Positions 8,800 through 16,905 of a stretch of 43,817 nt of DNA are shown here, piece by piece; positions within the stretch are counted from its first letter, which is position 1, and every line of letters begins with the position of its first letter. The notes beneath the pieces are model-generated. The model did not search any database and had not been told where the DNA came from. It worked only from the letters and a program-made list of their open reading frames with translations. Origin of the DNA: Terriglobales bacterium (lineage in GTDB: Bacteria > Acidobacteriota > Terriglobia > Terriglobales > Acidobacteriaceae); contig JASHOU010000155.1 in assembly GCA_030038475.1 (NCBI GenBank), forward strand, positions 1 to 43,817. Reading direction: 5' to 3'. A program made the translations under genes and the position numbers.

Positions 8800-8994
8800 A
8801 CCAATCCCCTCGTGTCCGAGACCTCGGAATCGGAGGGGATTCCGGAAATCCTCCGCATGTATATCAGAGTGCGCGACAGGAAAATGTGACGCAGCGCACC
8901 GGCAATATGTTCGGTTTTGCTGGCGCGGGGATCACATAGTGGAGGAGCAGGCGCCTCGCCCCGTGCAGCCGGACGGGACGCCATCGCTCTCCAT

Positions 8995-9603
8995 TCAGTG
9001 CGCTGGAGCGGTTGCTGGCGCAGTGGCTGGCTTCGTTCCAAAATCAACCTTGGGGACCTGACGCGAAGCTTCCGTGGCCTGGAAATAAGCCGGGTTCTGC
9101 TTGAAACCACCCCATTGCGCATAGACGCTGTTGGGGAACTGAAGCAAGTAAGTGTTGTAATCCTGAAGGGCATCGTTGTAGCGCTTGCGCTCGACCGCGA
9201 TGCGGTTCTCGGTTCCTGCGAGTTCATCCTGCAAACGCAAAAAATTCTCGTTCGACTTGAGCTGCGGATAATTCTCGACCACCACGAGCAAGCGTCCGAT
9301 GGCGCCATCCAATTGCTGGTTTGCGACAATCTTGTCTTGTGGAGTCTGCGCCGAGAGCAGCGCCGACCGCGCCTTGGCGATGTCGCCAAAAACGGTGACC
9401 TCCTGTTGCGCGTATCCCTTCACGGTCTCAACCAGATTCGGAATCAAATCCGCGCGCCGTTGCAGCACGATGTCGACCTGCGACCAGGCCGCCTTCACCG
9501 CCTGATCTTTCGCGACCAGGTTGTTGCGCACTCCGACATACTGTCCGAAGAATACCAGCGCGATCACCACCAGAACCACCAGTACGATCAAGCCCTTGCT
9601 CAT
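8995..9603 (-). CDS. LemA family membrane protein
   Basis: The 202-residue protein has one N-terminal membrane helix (about 4-22) followed by the long helical bundle typical of LemA. Recognisable segments are 'WSQVDIVLQRRADLIPNLV', 'GYAQQE' and 'NRIAVERKRYNDALQDYN'. LemA proteins sit in the membrane with the bundle exposed; their biochemical role is not settled. An AGGAG lies seven bases before the ATG. The gene is the last of a minus-strand set with a TPM-domain protein and a nucleotidyltransferase-fold protein, 23 bases after the latter. LemA next to TPM is a common pairing. Confidence 0.92.
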   Translation of the reverse strand: MSKGLIVLVVLVVIALVFFGQYVGVRNNLVAKDQAVKAAWSQVDIVLQRRADLIPNLVETVKGYAQQEVTVFGDIAKARSALLSAQTPQDKIVANQQLDGAIGRLLVVVENYPQLKSNENFLRLQDELAGTENRIAVERKRYNDALQDYNTYLLQFPNSVYAQWGGFKQNPAYFQATEASRQVPKVDFGTKPATAPATAPAH

Positions 9604-9626
9604 GGCATTCTCTCCTGAACATAGAT

Positions 9627-10361
9627 TTAAACAGTTGGATCGAGCATCTTGTCCACTGCGGATGTCACCTGCTCCAGCAGTTTCAGATAGCGGGCGAACA
9701 TATCATCGACTTTTACCGATTTGCGATCTTTTCGGCGCTCCCTGATATCGACCAGCTGGCCGTAGACGCTGGTGTCGATACCGGTTTTATCCGCCAGGAT
9801 GTTGGCTGCTTCGCGCTTGGTTCCGGAGGCTGGATCGCCCAGCGCAATCAGAGCGTGTCGAAACAGGGTTCCGAAAGCCGAGAGCGACCGCAGCAAAAGG
9901 TCCCACTTCGCGTCATCATTCCTGTTATTTCCTGCGACGGCAAGCAGCCCTTGACGCAACAGCAACGTCTTCTCGCGCAGTTCGTACTCGACCTGCGCGC
10001 GATGCAGGCGCATGGGAACCTCGAGCATCTTCAGGATATCTTCCCCCCACAACACGCGATAGTGCCGCCGCATGTCGAGAAACTCAATGGAGAAAACGTC
10101 AGCCGAGCGGCGCATCTCTTCCGCGCTCATGAGCAGGGGCAGACGATGCTTCTGCTTTTTCCACCATTCGATCGCTGGCACCACAGTCTCAATCGCAGCG
10201 TAAGAAGTCTCGCGCAAGGCGAACAGCAGGTTCACATCCGAATAGTCGGCAACATAATCTCCCGCAACGGCCGAGCCATAAAGAATCGCGGCCAGCAGAT
10301 TCGTTCCCGCCGCCGCGCGCATCCGTTCGACAAACTCGTTAATCAGTTTTTCCGGAACCAT
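9627..10361 (-). CDS. Nucleotidyltransferase-fold protein with altered active site
   Basis: The ATG at 10361 (GAGAGG upstream) gives 244 residues. The frame stays open further upstream, but that extension only mirrors the Gly-rich tail of the preceding gene. Residues about 24-50 hold the polymerase-beta-type motif: G29-S30, then 'YSDVNLLF' where the family expects D-x-D. The second carboxylate is Asn (D42-V-N44), so catalysis may be lost or changed. The rest is helical, with many Arg and Leu, resembling the helical partner domain of such proteins. It lies between a TPM gene and lemA on the same strand and is probably co-transcribed with both. The function is unknown. Confidence 0.75.
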   Translation of the reverse strand: MVPEKLINEFVERMRAAAGTNLLAAILYGSAVAGDYVADYSDVNLLFALRETSYAAIETVVPAIEWWKKQKHRLPLLMSAEEMRRSADVFSIEFLDMRRHYRVLWGEDILKMLEVPMRLHRAQVEYELREKTLLLRQGLLAVAGNNRNDDAKWDLLLRSLSAFGTLFRHALIALGDPASGTKREAANILADKTGIDTSVYGQLVDIRERRKDRKSVKVDDMFARYLKLLEQVTSAVDKMLDPTV

Positions 10362-10443
10362 GCCGTGCCTCTCAGTTTGCTCCGCAATAGCCAATAGCTG
10401 GATAAGACGCCCTTCGGTACGGACGCAGAATGCCGGCGCTAGA

Positions 10444-11298
10444 CTACCAACTGCCGCCTGCGCCGCCGCCGCCGGTGCTTCCACCACCAAAACCACCGAA
10501 GCCGCCACCGCCGAAACCGCCGCCACCACCAAACCCTCCCCCGCCCCAACCGCCGCCATAACCACCTGATCTCCCACCGCCGAGGTTGCTCAACAGCAAA
10601 CCCCAAAATAGTCCCGAGAGACATCCCGATCCGCCACCACTACGCGGACCGCGACCTCCAAATATCGCGCGAAAGATGGCGCTGATAATCGCAAATGCGA
10701 TAAAGATCAGAATCACCACTGCGCCGATGGGAATCCCATGCGTTGGGCGCGGCTGCCTGCGAACAACGTTCGGCTGATTGTCCAACGTCACTCCCGCATC
10801 CTGCGCGATCACCGAGGCAATGCGCGTAGTAATCAGCGTTGCCGCCGCCGAATAATTCCCGGTGCGCAGGATGGGAACCATCTCGCGTCCGAATCCACCG
10901 ACCTTGCCGTCCGGAAGAATCGGCTCGAGGCCGTAACCGACGTTCGTGTAGTATTTGCGATCGTTCGTCGCCAACAGGATGAGCACGCCTCGATCGCTTC
11001 CCTTTTTTCCGATTCCCCACTTCTGGTACAGATCAACTGCGTATTTAAAAATGTCTTCGCCGTCCGTAGATTTCACCGTAACCACGGCGATCTGCGCATT
11101 CGCCTTCTGCTCGACCTCATGGCAAAGAGCGTTTAATTTCGACTGTGTCGACACATCCAGCACGCCGGCGAAATCGTTGACGTAGTTGCTTGGATGCAAA
11201 GAAGCGATGGGTTCGGCAAACGCGCACACTGCGGCGGCAAGACAAATCCAGTGCAGGATCGCGCGGAGAATTAGCGGGATTCTTGCCGGTCGCATCAT
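10444..11298 (-). CDS. TPM-domain membrane protein (YgcG-like)
   Basis: From the ATG at 11298 (a second ATG follows directly) the product is 284 residues. It has a signal peptide (to about residue 27, ending CAFA) and a TPM domain (about 30-155) with 'NYVNDFAGVLD', 'QIAVVTVKS' and 'DRGVLILLATNDRKYYTNVGYGLE'. A membrane helix follows (about 185-205), then a C-terminal tail of glycine, serine and a few aromatics. TPM domains face the extracytoplasmic side and have been linked to phosphatase-like activity and photosystem repair in plants; the bacterial role is unclear. The longer frame to 11421 adds an unlikely basic leader. It heads the TPM-NTase-LemA gene set. Confidence 0.87.
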   Translation of the reverse strand: MMRPARIPLILRAILHWICLAAAVCAFAEPIASLHPSNYVNDFAGVLDVSTQSKLNALCHEVEQKANAQIAVVTVKSTDGEDIFKYAVDLYQKWGIGKKGSDRGVLILLATNDRKYYTNVGYGLEPILPDGKVGGFGREMVPILRTGNYSAAATLITTRIASVIAQDAGVTLDNQPNVVRRQPRPTHGIPIGAVVILIFIAFAIISAIFRAIFGGRGPRSGGGSGCLSGLFWGLLLSNLGGGRSGGYGGGWGGGGFGGGGGFGGGGFGGFGGGSTGGGGAGGSW

Positions 11299-11383
11299 TC
11301 GGGGAAATTGTACAGGAGCGTCGCCAGGCTTTTGCTTTGCTCTCAATAACACACAATCTTGCACATTTACTTTGGCGCGGGCT

Positions 11384-11729
11384 CTACCGGCGCTTTGGCG
11401 CGCGCTTCTTCGTACCTGCATTCTTTTCTATTCGCAGTTTCCACGCCGCGCGCAAAGCGCCGGCCAGTACATCTTCGCTAGCCTTCGTAAGGCGGATGTG
11501 AGTCGCTCCCATTCTTCCCCATCCTCCATGAACGGGCAGGAAAACATCCGGCAATTCGCCGACGAACTCGGCCTGCAGCTCTGGGGTGAGCATTAAATTG
11601 CCAAAACCCTGTTTCTCAGAAGCAAGCGAAGATTCTGCCTCCTATACGGAAGTCGGGCGCGCCCATGTGTGAGCTTTCCTTGGCGCCTTCGAGGCTGAGA
11701 GCAATTCTGCGGAAATCGGATGCGTTCAT
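11384..11729 (-). pseudogene. MmcQ/YjbR-like protein, frameshifted
   Basis: Starting at ATG 11729, the first frame encodes a typical MmcQ/YjbR N-terminus (MNASDFRRIALSLEGAKESS, then HMGAPDFRIGGRIFACF) and meets a TGA. The +1 frame carries the family's second half without a break: 'EKQGFGNLMLTPELQAEF', 'GGWGRMGATHIRL' and a basic tail ending at 11384. Rejoined, the product would be about 115 residues, the usual length. The switch, near 11625-11640, fits one inserted base or two lost. The family has a double-stranded-DNA-binding-like fold but no proven role. A downstream ATG could still give the 69-residue C-terminal piece. Confidence 0.82.
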
Positions 11730-11760
11730 ATCGAACTAAATCAATACCTTTCCGCTGCCG

Positions 11761-12270
11761 CTATCGCGACGATTTCGGGCGGCAGGAGAAGTAGAGCCGC
11801 ACGCGAACATTTTGAACCGGAAATTCCTTCGGCAAAGGCGGAAACGGATCCGAGCGAACGATACTCCCGCGAGCCAAGCGATCGAGAGAACTCGCTCCCG
11901 AGGAAGTTAGAACTGCTATGTCGTCGACGTCCACCTTCCCGTCTTTACCTATCGGAAAGACAACCGCCGCGGAGTCCGCTTTCTGCATTGCCGCATCTTC
12001 AAAACTGGGAAGCAGGATCTGCCAACTTTTGCGCACTGTCGCAACGATTTGCTTTACGTAGGCATCGAAATCTATCCCATTCGTCTCGCTTAGAATCGTT
12101 GGATGATACGGTCCCGCGTCGGCGCGACGGCAAGGATCCGCACTCGTTGCCGACTGAACGCCGGTTGCGGCATTCGCAACCTGGGACGAGTGGGCCGGCG
12201 CCGGCTGCCCCAAAGCGAGATGAGAAGCGGCCAACAACAAGCATGCCAGCAATTTTTGCCAAAGGGCCAC
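11761..12270 (-). CDS. TonB C-terminal-like periplasmic protein
   Basis: The 169-residue product starts at GTG with GAGAG upstream and has a signal peptide (about 1-21, ending ALG). After a linker, residues about 68-165 resemble the TonB C-terminal domain: 'DFDAYVKQIVATVRKSW', a strand with 'VVFPIGKDGKV', and a closing 'VQNVRVRLYFSC'. There is no Pro-rich spacer and no permanent membrane anchor, so it is not a complete TonB. Proteins of this type are abundant in Acidobacteriota next to TonB receptors and secreted enzymes. It is divergent from the carbonic anhydrase gene with 96 bases between them. Confidence 0.65.
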   Translation of the reverse strand: MALWQKLLACLLLAASHLALGQPAPAHSSQVANAATGVQSATSADPCRRADAGPYHPTILSETNGIDFDAYVKQIVATVRKSWQILLPSFEDAAMQKADSAAVVFPIGKDGKVDVDDIAVLTSSGASSLDRLARGSIVRSDPFPPLPKEFPVQNVRVRLYFSCRPKSSR

Positions 12271-12366
12271 GCGTCTCTCGCGAACTCACTTCCGAAATCC
12301 ATGCTGCCGAAATCCATGATATGTTTTCTGGTCGGAATTCAAGCGGCACAGTCGCTGCATAATCCC

Positions 12367-12891
12367 ATGATTCGTTCCTTCAAAGGCGTTACTCCTCAAT
12401 TGCCCAGCACCGCATACATTGACGACTCGGCACAACTGATCGGCGACGTTGTCATCGGCGAGCACTCCAGCGTTTGGATGAACGCTGTGCTGCGCGGCGA
12501 CGTTCACCAGATCTGGGTTGGTCACTACTCCAACATTCAGGACAATTCCGTCCTCCACGGCATGAAGGAACAATATGGAGTGTACGTCGGCGACTATGTC
12601 ACGGTTGGCCACAACGTCATTCTGCATGGATGCACCGTTGAAGCGCGCTGCCTGATTGGCATGGGCTGCATTATTCTGAATGGCGCGGTTATCGGATCCG
12701 GCTCCATCATCGCCGCCGGCACATTGATCCCCGAAAAGACAGTCGTAGAGCCCGGTTCGCTTTGGATGGGATCTCCGGGAAAATTTCGCCGTCGGCTTGA
12801 GGAGAAGGACCAGGAAACAATTCTCCGCTACGCCGAAAACTATCTGGGGTATAAAAAATCGTATTTAATGGAGAGAAGCGGGGGAGGGTAA
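12367..12891 (+). CDS. Gamma-class carbonic anhydrase family protein
   Basis: The ATG at 12367 gives 174 residues. The longer open frame upstream overlaps the divergent TonB-like gene and lacks family sequence. The body is a left-handed parallel beta-helix built from hexapeptide repeats ('VVIGEHSSVW', 'VTVGHNVILHG', 'AVIGSGSIIAAG'). The three zinc ligands of gamma carbonic anhydrases fit H64, H82 and H87; the last two keep the usual spacing of five. It is the short CamH/YrdA type without the acidic loop. It may interconvert CO2 and bicarbonate, but many short members lack measurable activity. Confidence 0.88.
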   Translation: MIRSFKGVTPQLPSTAYIDDSAQLIGDVVIGEHSSVWMNAVLRGDVHQIWVGHYSNIQDNSVLHGMKEQYGVYVGDYVTVGHNVILHGCTVEARCLIGMGCIILNGAVIGSGSIIAAGTLIPEKTVVEPGSLWMGSPGKFRRRLEEKDQETILRYAENYLGYKKSYLMERSGGG

Positions 12892-12918
12892 CCTATCCTG
12901 CTAGCTGTCTCGTTAAGG

Positions 12919-12976
12919 TTGCCCGGCCCGCCGCTTGGGTGGCGGCTGTGTGGGGTCGTGGGGTTAGGCCGGGCAA
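12919..12976 (+). terminator. Nested hairpin downstream of the carbonic anhydrase
   Basis: Perfect 10-base arms TTGCCCGGCC (12919-12928) and GGCCGGGCAA (12967-12976) enclose a smaller CGCC/GGCG hairpin (about 12929-12944). A pyrimidine-rich run (TTCCTTCTATTTCC) follows. It starts 28 bases after the stop codon, so termination is the simplest reading. The nested shape could also be a structured 3' element. The remaining sequence up to the ferredoxin start at 13165 shows no gene. Confidence 0.55.
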
Positions 12977-13164
12977 TTCCTTCTATTTCCAGGATTGCAA
13001 TTGCTTACTTTATAGCGCAGACGGCCTCGATCGGCCTGTGACCGCGATCACCGATCTAAGTGATGAAGATACGCACGACCGTGATGGAAGTCACAGCGAC
13101 GGCGGACACTACAACGTAAGCTGACGGTGAAATTTACTCCCGTAGATCAGGAGACAAGAAGATC

Positions 13165-13419
13165 ATGGCTTACGTAATCACCGACAACTGCATCAAGGAC
13201 GAGCTTTGCGTAGAAGTCTGCCCGACCGACTGCATTCATCCTAAGAAAGACGAGCCTGAGTTCGAGGCAGCGACGCAAATGTATGTGGACCCCGAAGGCT
13301 GCATCGATTGTGGCGCCTGCGTGCCCGCGTGTACCTCGGATGCGATTTTTGTTGCCGAAGAAGTGCCAGAGGACAAAAAAGAGTTTGTGGCAAAGAACGC
13401 CGCTCATTACGGCAAGTAA
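13165..13419 (+). CDS. Ferredoxin, 7Fe/8Fe bacterial type
   Basis: This 84-residue electron carrier has two cysteine clusters. The first is C9-x5-C15-x3-C19-x3-C23, with the CVEVCPTDCIHP context. The second is CIDCGACVPAC, a standard C-x2-C-x2-C-x3-C, after 'MYVDPEG'. The unequal first motif is typical of 7Fe ferredoxins that hold one [3Fe-4S] and one [4Fe-4S] cluster, where the first motif has lost the regular C-x2-C-x2-C pattern. An AGGAGAC lies about ten bases ahead of the ATG. It is flanked by a terminator-like hairpin and the M1 peptidase gene 79 bases downstream, so it is probably transcribed alone. The redox partner cannot be told from context. Confidence 0.9.
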   Translation: MAYVITDNCIKDELCVEVCPTDCIHPKKDEPEFEAATQMYVDPEGCIDCGACVPACTSDAIFVAEEVPEDKKEFVAKNAAHYGK

Positions 13420-13498
13420 CATTTTTCCTTTGTAACTATTGTCTTTGCGAGCGCGGGAAGCCGGTGCATAATGCTCAGTCGTGCTCGGAGCATCAGCT

Positions 13499-15928
13499 AT
13501 GGCTTCTCGTATCGCACTGGCTGCGATTACTTCGCTCTTATTACTTCTTCCCGTCAATGCTGCCGACAACCCGGCGGCCGCTCCTAACTCCGACCCTGCC
13601 TATCAGCAACTTCGCAATCTGACGCTTGAAAACGAGGCAGTCAGCGTCAATAACTTCGAGTTGAAACGCGATGCCGGTACATTTCACCTGCACTCCGGAG
13701 TGGTTTGCTTTGTGCCTCCGGTCAATGGAAAGGTGACGGGCGCCGTATTCACAGGAAATGGAAATTTCGTGCTCGATCCGCCAACTCCAGCCGAGCGGGC
13801 TTCCTTGAAATTGCTGACCAAAGAAGACGAATTCAGCGAGAGTTTCAGCGAATTGGTGTTGCGGTTTACCGATACGACCTACGACGAGATCAAAAAAGCC
13901 GGAACCCCAGGCGCATCCGGCTGCGATGCCGGTGCGCTGAAGGACAGCCAGCACACCACTCGACACAAGCGCAGGGAAAACCTGGAGGTTCGCATTCTGG
14001 AAGACGTATTGAGTCCGGAGCCGGGCGGATTGTTTGTGGCCTTCATTCACGGCAAGCGCTACAACGGCCAGGAACTCTACACGATCGATCCCCATACCGG
14101 ACGAGATCAGGTCGAATTCGAGACCTACGACGAGAACAGGTTGGGAGTATGGGCTTCTTTCCCCCTGTCGGATGCGGATATGTCCGGCGTTTACAAGGGC
14201 AAAATTGGACGGCCGGCCCGCATCGATCATCAGCAGCTGGACACGACTCTGGAGAAGAACGCCAATCTGATCGGCAAAGCCAAAACTACATTTACGGCAG
14301 AACTCAACGGCGTCAAAGTTGTGCCCCTGGATTTGTTTCCCAGTCTGCGAGTCAAGAGCGTCCATGCGGAGGACGGACAAGCGCTCTCATTTATTCAGGA
14401 AGACAAGCACGATGACGCAGACTTCGCCGTGATTCTTCCCAAGCCGCTGGCTGCCGGCGAACAATACACTATCACGAGTGAATACGAGGGCAAGGAAGCT
14501 GTGACCGGCGAAGGTGCGGGCAATTACTTCCCCGTGGCGCGGCAGGATTGGTATCCGAACAATCCCGGAAGCAGCTTCGGCGAATACGTAAGCTACGACA
14601 TGACTTTCCGCATTCCCAAAGGTATGCAGATTGCCGCGACCGGAAAGCGTGTGAGTGAGGGTAACGAAGGCGGGCAGAACATTACGGTGTGGAAGAGTGA
14701 AACGCCGCAGACCGTGGCCGGCTTCAGCATTGGCCGCTTCAAAATGGAAGAGGGGAAACTCGACAAGCCCGAGTATCTTGTTCAGTCGTTTGCTAATGAG
14801 CAATCTCCCGACTGGGTGGAGGATCTGAAGCGTGCCTCGCAGGGCGACGCCTTGCCGACGATGGGTTCGCACATGTCGGAAATGGCGCTGGGTTCGATGA
14901 GCACCACTGGTCTGAACAAGAAGGCGCTTGTTGAAGGCGAACTCGCCGTTCAACTCTATACAGATTATTACGGACCATCTCTGTTCAAGCACCTGCAGCT
15001 CACGCAGCAAACGGCCTGCAACTTTGGCCAATCCTGGCCGGAGCTGGTGTGGATTCCGATCTGTTACTACTTTGACTCGACGGTTCGGCATCAGTTGGGC
15101 CTGGAATGGGGCGGCGACAAAGGATATTGGAAGGTTGTCACGCCGCACGAAGTAGCGCACCAGTGGTGGGGACACACGGTAGGTTTCAGTTCCTATCGCG
15201 ACCAGTGGATGAGCGAGGGATTTGCCGACATGTCGGCCTCGTTGTATCTCTCGATGATCGAGAAAGATCCCAAGAAATTTGTCGAATTCTGGAACGATGA
15301 ACGCGATCTGCTGCTGGAACGCGACGCTCAGGGTTTCCGCGCCATTGACGCCGGCGCGCTGACCATGGGCTACCGCACCAGCAATTCGCGCACCGGCTTT
15401 TCAACCACCCGCCGGCTCATTTACCCCAAAGGCGCCTACGTTCTGCACATGGTCCGCATGATGATGTGGGACCGCAAGACAAGCGACCAGAACTTTAAAG
15501 CCGCCATGCAGGATTTTGTGAAAACCTATTCCGGCAAGTCGGCCACGACCGAGGAGTTCAAAGCGATGATGGAGAAACACATGACGCGGGAGATGGATCT
15601 CGACGGCAATCATCGCCTCGACTGGTTCTTCGACGAGTATGTCTATGGCACCGCAATCCCTAATTACAAAATCGCATACACATTCGACAAGAATGCCTCC
15701 GGCGATGTCGTCTTTGGCTTCAAGGTTACGCAGTCGGGAGTGGACGATAAGTTCAAGATGCTTGTTCCCATCTATCTCGAGCTGGCCGATGGACGCATGA
15801 CGCATGTAGGGCGCGCGCACTTGGTTGGCAACACAACAGTCGAGCAAAAAGTCCCGCTTGCAGGATTGAAAGACACGCCCAAACGAGCGCTTGTGAACTA
15901 CTACGACGACGTGCTGGCCACCAACTAA
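13499..15928 (+). CDS. Secreted M1-family aminopeptidase
   Basis: The 809-residue product from ATG 13499 (CGGAG eight bases before) has a signal peptide (to about residue 22, ending VNA). The GTG at 13481 would weaken it. The zinc site is clear: H550-E-V-A-H554, and E573 in SEGFADMSAS, the HExxH-x18-E of gluzincins. A long N-terminal beta region (about 30-420) precedes the catalytic domain, and a helical/beta C-terminal part follows. The canonical GAMEN exopeptidase motif is not apparent, so specificity may differ from classical alanine aminopeptidases. It likely trims peptides in the periplasm or outside the cell. It ends 11 bases from the convergent methyltransferase gene. Confidence 0.9.
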   Translation: MASRIALAAITSLLLLLPVNAADNPAAAPNSDPAYQQLRNLTLENEAVSVNNFELKRDAGTFHLHSGVVCFVPPVNGKVTGAVFTGNGNFVLDPPTPAERASLKLLTKEDEFSESFSELVLRFTDTTYDEIKKAGTPGASGCDAGALKDSQHTTRHKRRENLEVRILEDVLSPEPGGLFVAFIHGKRYNGQELYTIDPHTGRDQVEFETYDENRLGVWASFPLSDADMSGVYKGKIGRPARIDHQQLDTTLEKNANLIGKAKTTFTAELNGVKVVPLDLFPSLRVKSVHAEDGQALSFIQEDKHDDADFAVILPKPLAAGEQYTITSEYEGKEAVTGEGAGNYFPVARQDWYPNNPGSSFGEYVSYDMTFRIPKGMQIAATGKRVSEGNEGGQNITVWKSETPQTVAGFSIGRFKMEEGKLDKPEYLVQSFANEQSPDWVEDLKRASQGDALPTMGSHMSEMALGSMSTTGLNKKALVEGELAVQLYTDYYGPSLFKHLQLTQQTACNFGQSWPELVWIPICYYFDSTVRHQLGLEWGGDKGYWKVVTPHEVAHQWWGHTVGFSSYRDQWMSEGFADMSASLYLSMIEKDPKKFVEFWNDERDLLLERDAQGFRAIDAGALTMGYRTSNSRTGFSTTRRLIYPKGAYVLHMVRMMMWDRKTSDQNFKAAMQDFVKTYSGKSATTEEFKAMMEKHMTREMDLDGNHRLDWFFDEYVYGTAIPNYKIAYTFDKNASGDVVFGFKVTQSGVDDKFKMLVPIYLELADGRMTHVGRAHLVGNTTVEQKVPLAGLKDTPKRALVNYYDDVLATN

Positions 15929-15939
15929 CCGGCCCCAAA

Positions 15940-16734
15940 CTAACGGGCGGCTGGCGGGTTTAGACCGATCAGATAGGTAATCGGCGAATATTGCGTGGGT
16001 AACTCTCCGACCTCCCACTGGTATTCGCTCGCCGTCAGTTTTGCGACGATTTCGCGCATTTCCCGAGGCTTGTAGCTGCGCAAGCAGGAAACCACGCCAT
16101 CGAAGAGCAAGATAAAGGGAACGATGGGAATCAGATAGGTCCAAAGCAGGCGCGACCAGCGAAAGGGGCGAATCCACGCAGTTGCGATAGATAGAGCCAG
16201 GTCGAAGCCTAAGGTTAAGGCCAAGGTTCGCGGAGCGCGCCTGGTGATTTCAAAGACGGCAATGCCTTCGCCTGCATCGACGGCATTTTGCAGTATGGCG
16301 CGAGCCGCTTCCGGAGGAAAGTGATGGAACGAAGTAAACATCGTGCGCAATCCTTTGAGCTGCGACGTGACATTTGTCGCATCCACTGCGTCGGTATAGA
16401 AATCGATACGATTCTCGGAAGCTGCTCTGATGTTTTCGAATGCGGCGAGATTTGGATATCTGTCGGTGAGGCAAATCTGAAGAGCCGGTTGTTGGTCTCG
16501 CTGTGAAGCCTGCAGGCGCTCGGAAAGCTGCACCCACGGGCCGCCCGCGCCCGAACCCAAATCAACAATCGACCGGCTTCCGGTAGAATTGAGCGCGCGC
16601 TCGAGTAGCGGAGCAACGGACGCGTAAACATTGAAGAGATTGAAGCCGAACTGAAGCGCATCGGTAACGTAGTGGCGAAGAAACGATGGCACCCACGGCT
16701 GTTCATGGAGTTCGATGAACTGTATACGATGCAT
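15940..16734 (-). CDS. Class I SAM-dependent methyltransferase
   Basis: The 264-residue protein has a Rossmann-type SAM site: motif I 'IVDLGSGAGGPW' (about 56-67), an acidic 'TDRYPN' at the end of strand 2, and 'DFYTDAVDA' near motif III. Residues about 175-215 contain two hydrophobic stretches (around 'LSIATAWIRPFRWS' and 'LIPIVPFILLFDGVV'), unusual for a soluble methyltransferase, so it may touch the membrane and act on a lipid or quinone-like substrate. The substrate cannot be named. It is divergent from hisS and convergent with the M1 peptidase gene. Confidence 0.8.
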   Translation of the reverse strand: MHRIQFIELHEQPWVPSFLRHYVTDALQFGFNLFNVYASVAPLLERALNSTGSRSIVDLGSGAGGPWVQLSERLQASQRDQQPALQICLTDRYPNLAAFENIRAASENRIDFYTDAVDATNVTSQLKGLRTMFTSFHHFPPEAARAILQNAVDAGEGIAVFEITRRAPRTLALTLGFDLALSIATAWIRPFRWSRLLWTYLIPIVPFILLFDGVVSCLRSYKPREMREIVAKLTASEYQWEVGELPTQYSPITYLIGLNPPAAR

Positions 16735-16905
16735 GTCGACGCGGCCCGGTGAGTAGTATCAACGGTGTGAGAGTTCTCGTCTATTTGTCAGCGCAATCCG
16801 CAAAATGTCGATTCAACGTTAAACTAGTCAGGTTGCGCAGTCGCCAGAGGAATACCGAAAGCCCTGCCGAACGGCGTACCACTGACGACAACGACCAACG
16901 ACGGA

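Noticed and set aside
8640-9389. 249-codon frame overlapping the receptor start and lemA
   Set aside because: It covers the start of one real gene and most of another in a different frame, and is Arg/Ser-rich with no recognisable domain.
8917-9618. 233-codon plus-strand frame opposite lemA
   Set aside because: It is a mirror of lemA, with no start-site support and no family match.
10362-10577. N-terminal extension of the nucleotidyltransferase-fold protein
   Set aside because: The extra 72 codons are an Ala/Val-rich mirror of the Gly-rich tail of the TPM gene in another frame. The ATG at 10361 has a ribosome site and a family-like start.
12103-12366. Upstream extension of the carbonic anhydrase
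   Set aside because: It overlaps the divergent TonB-like gene, has Arg-rich low-quality sequence, and family similarity begins only at 12367.
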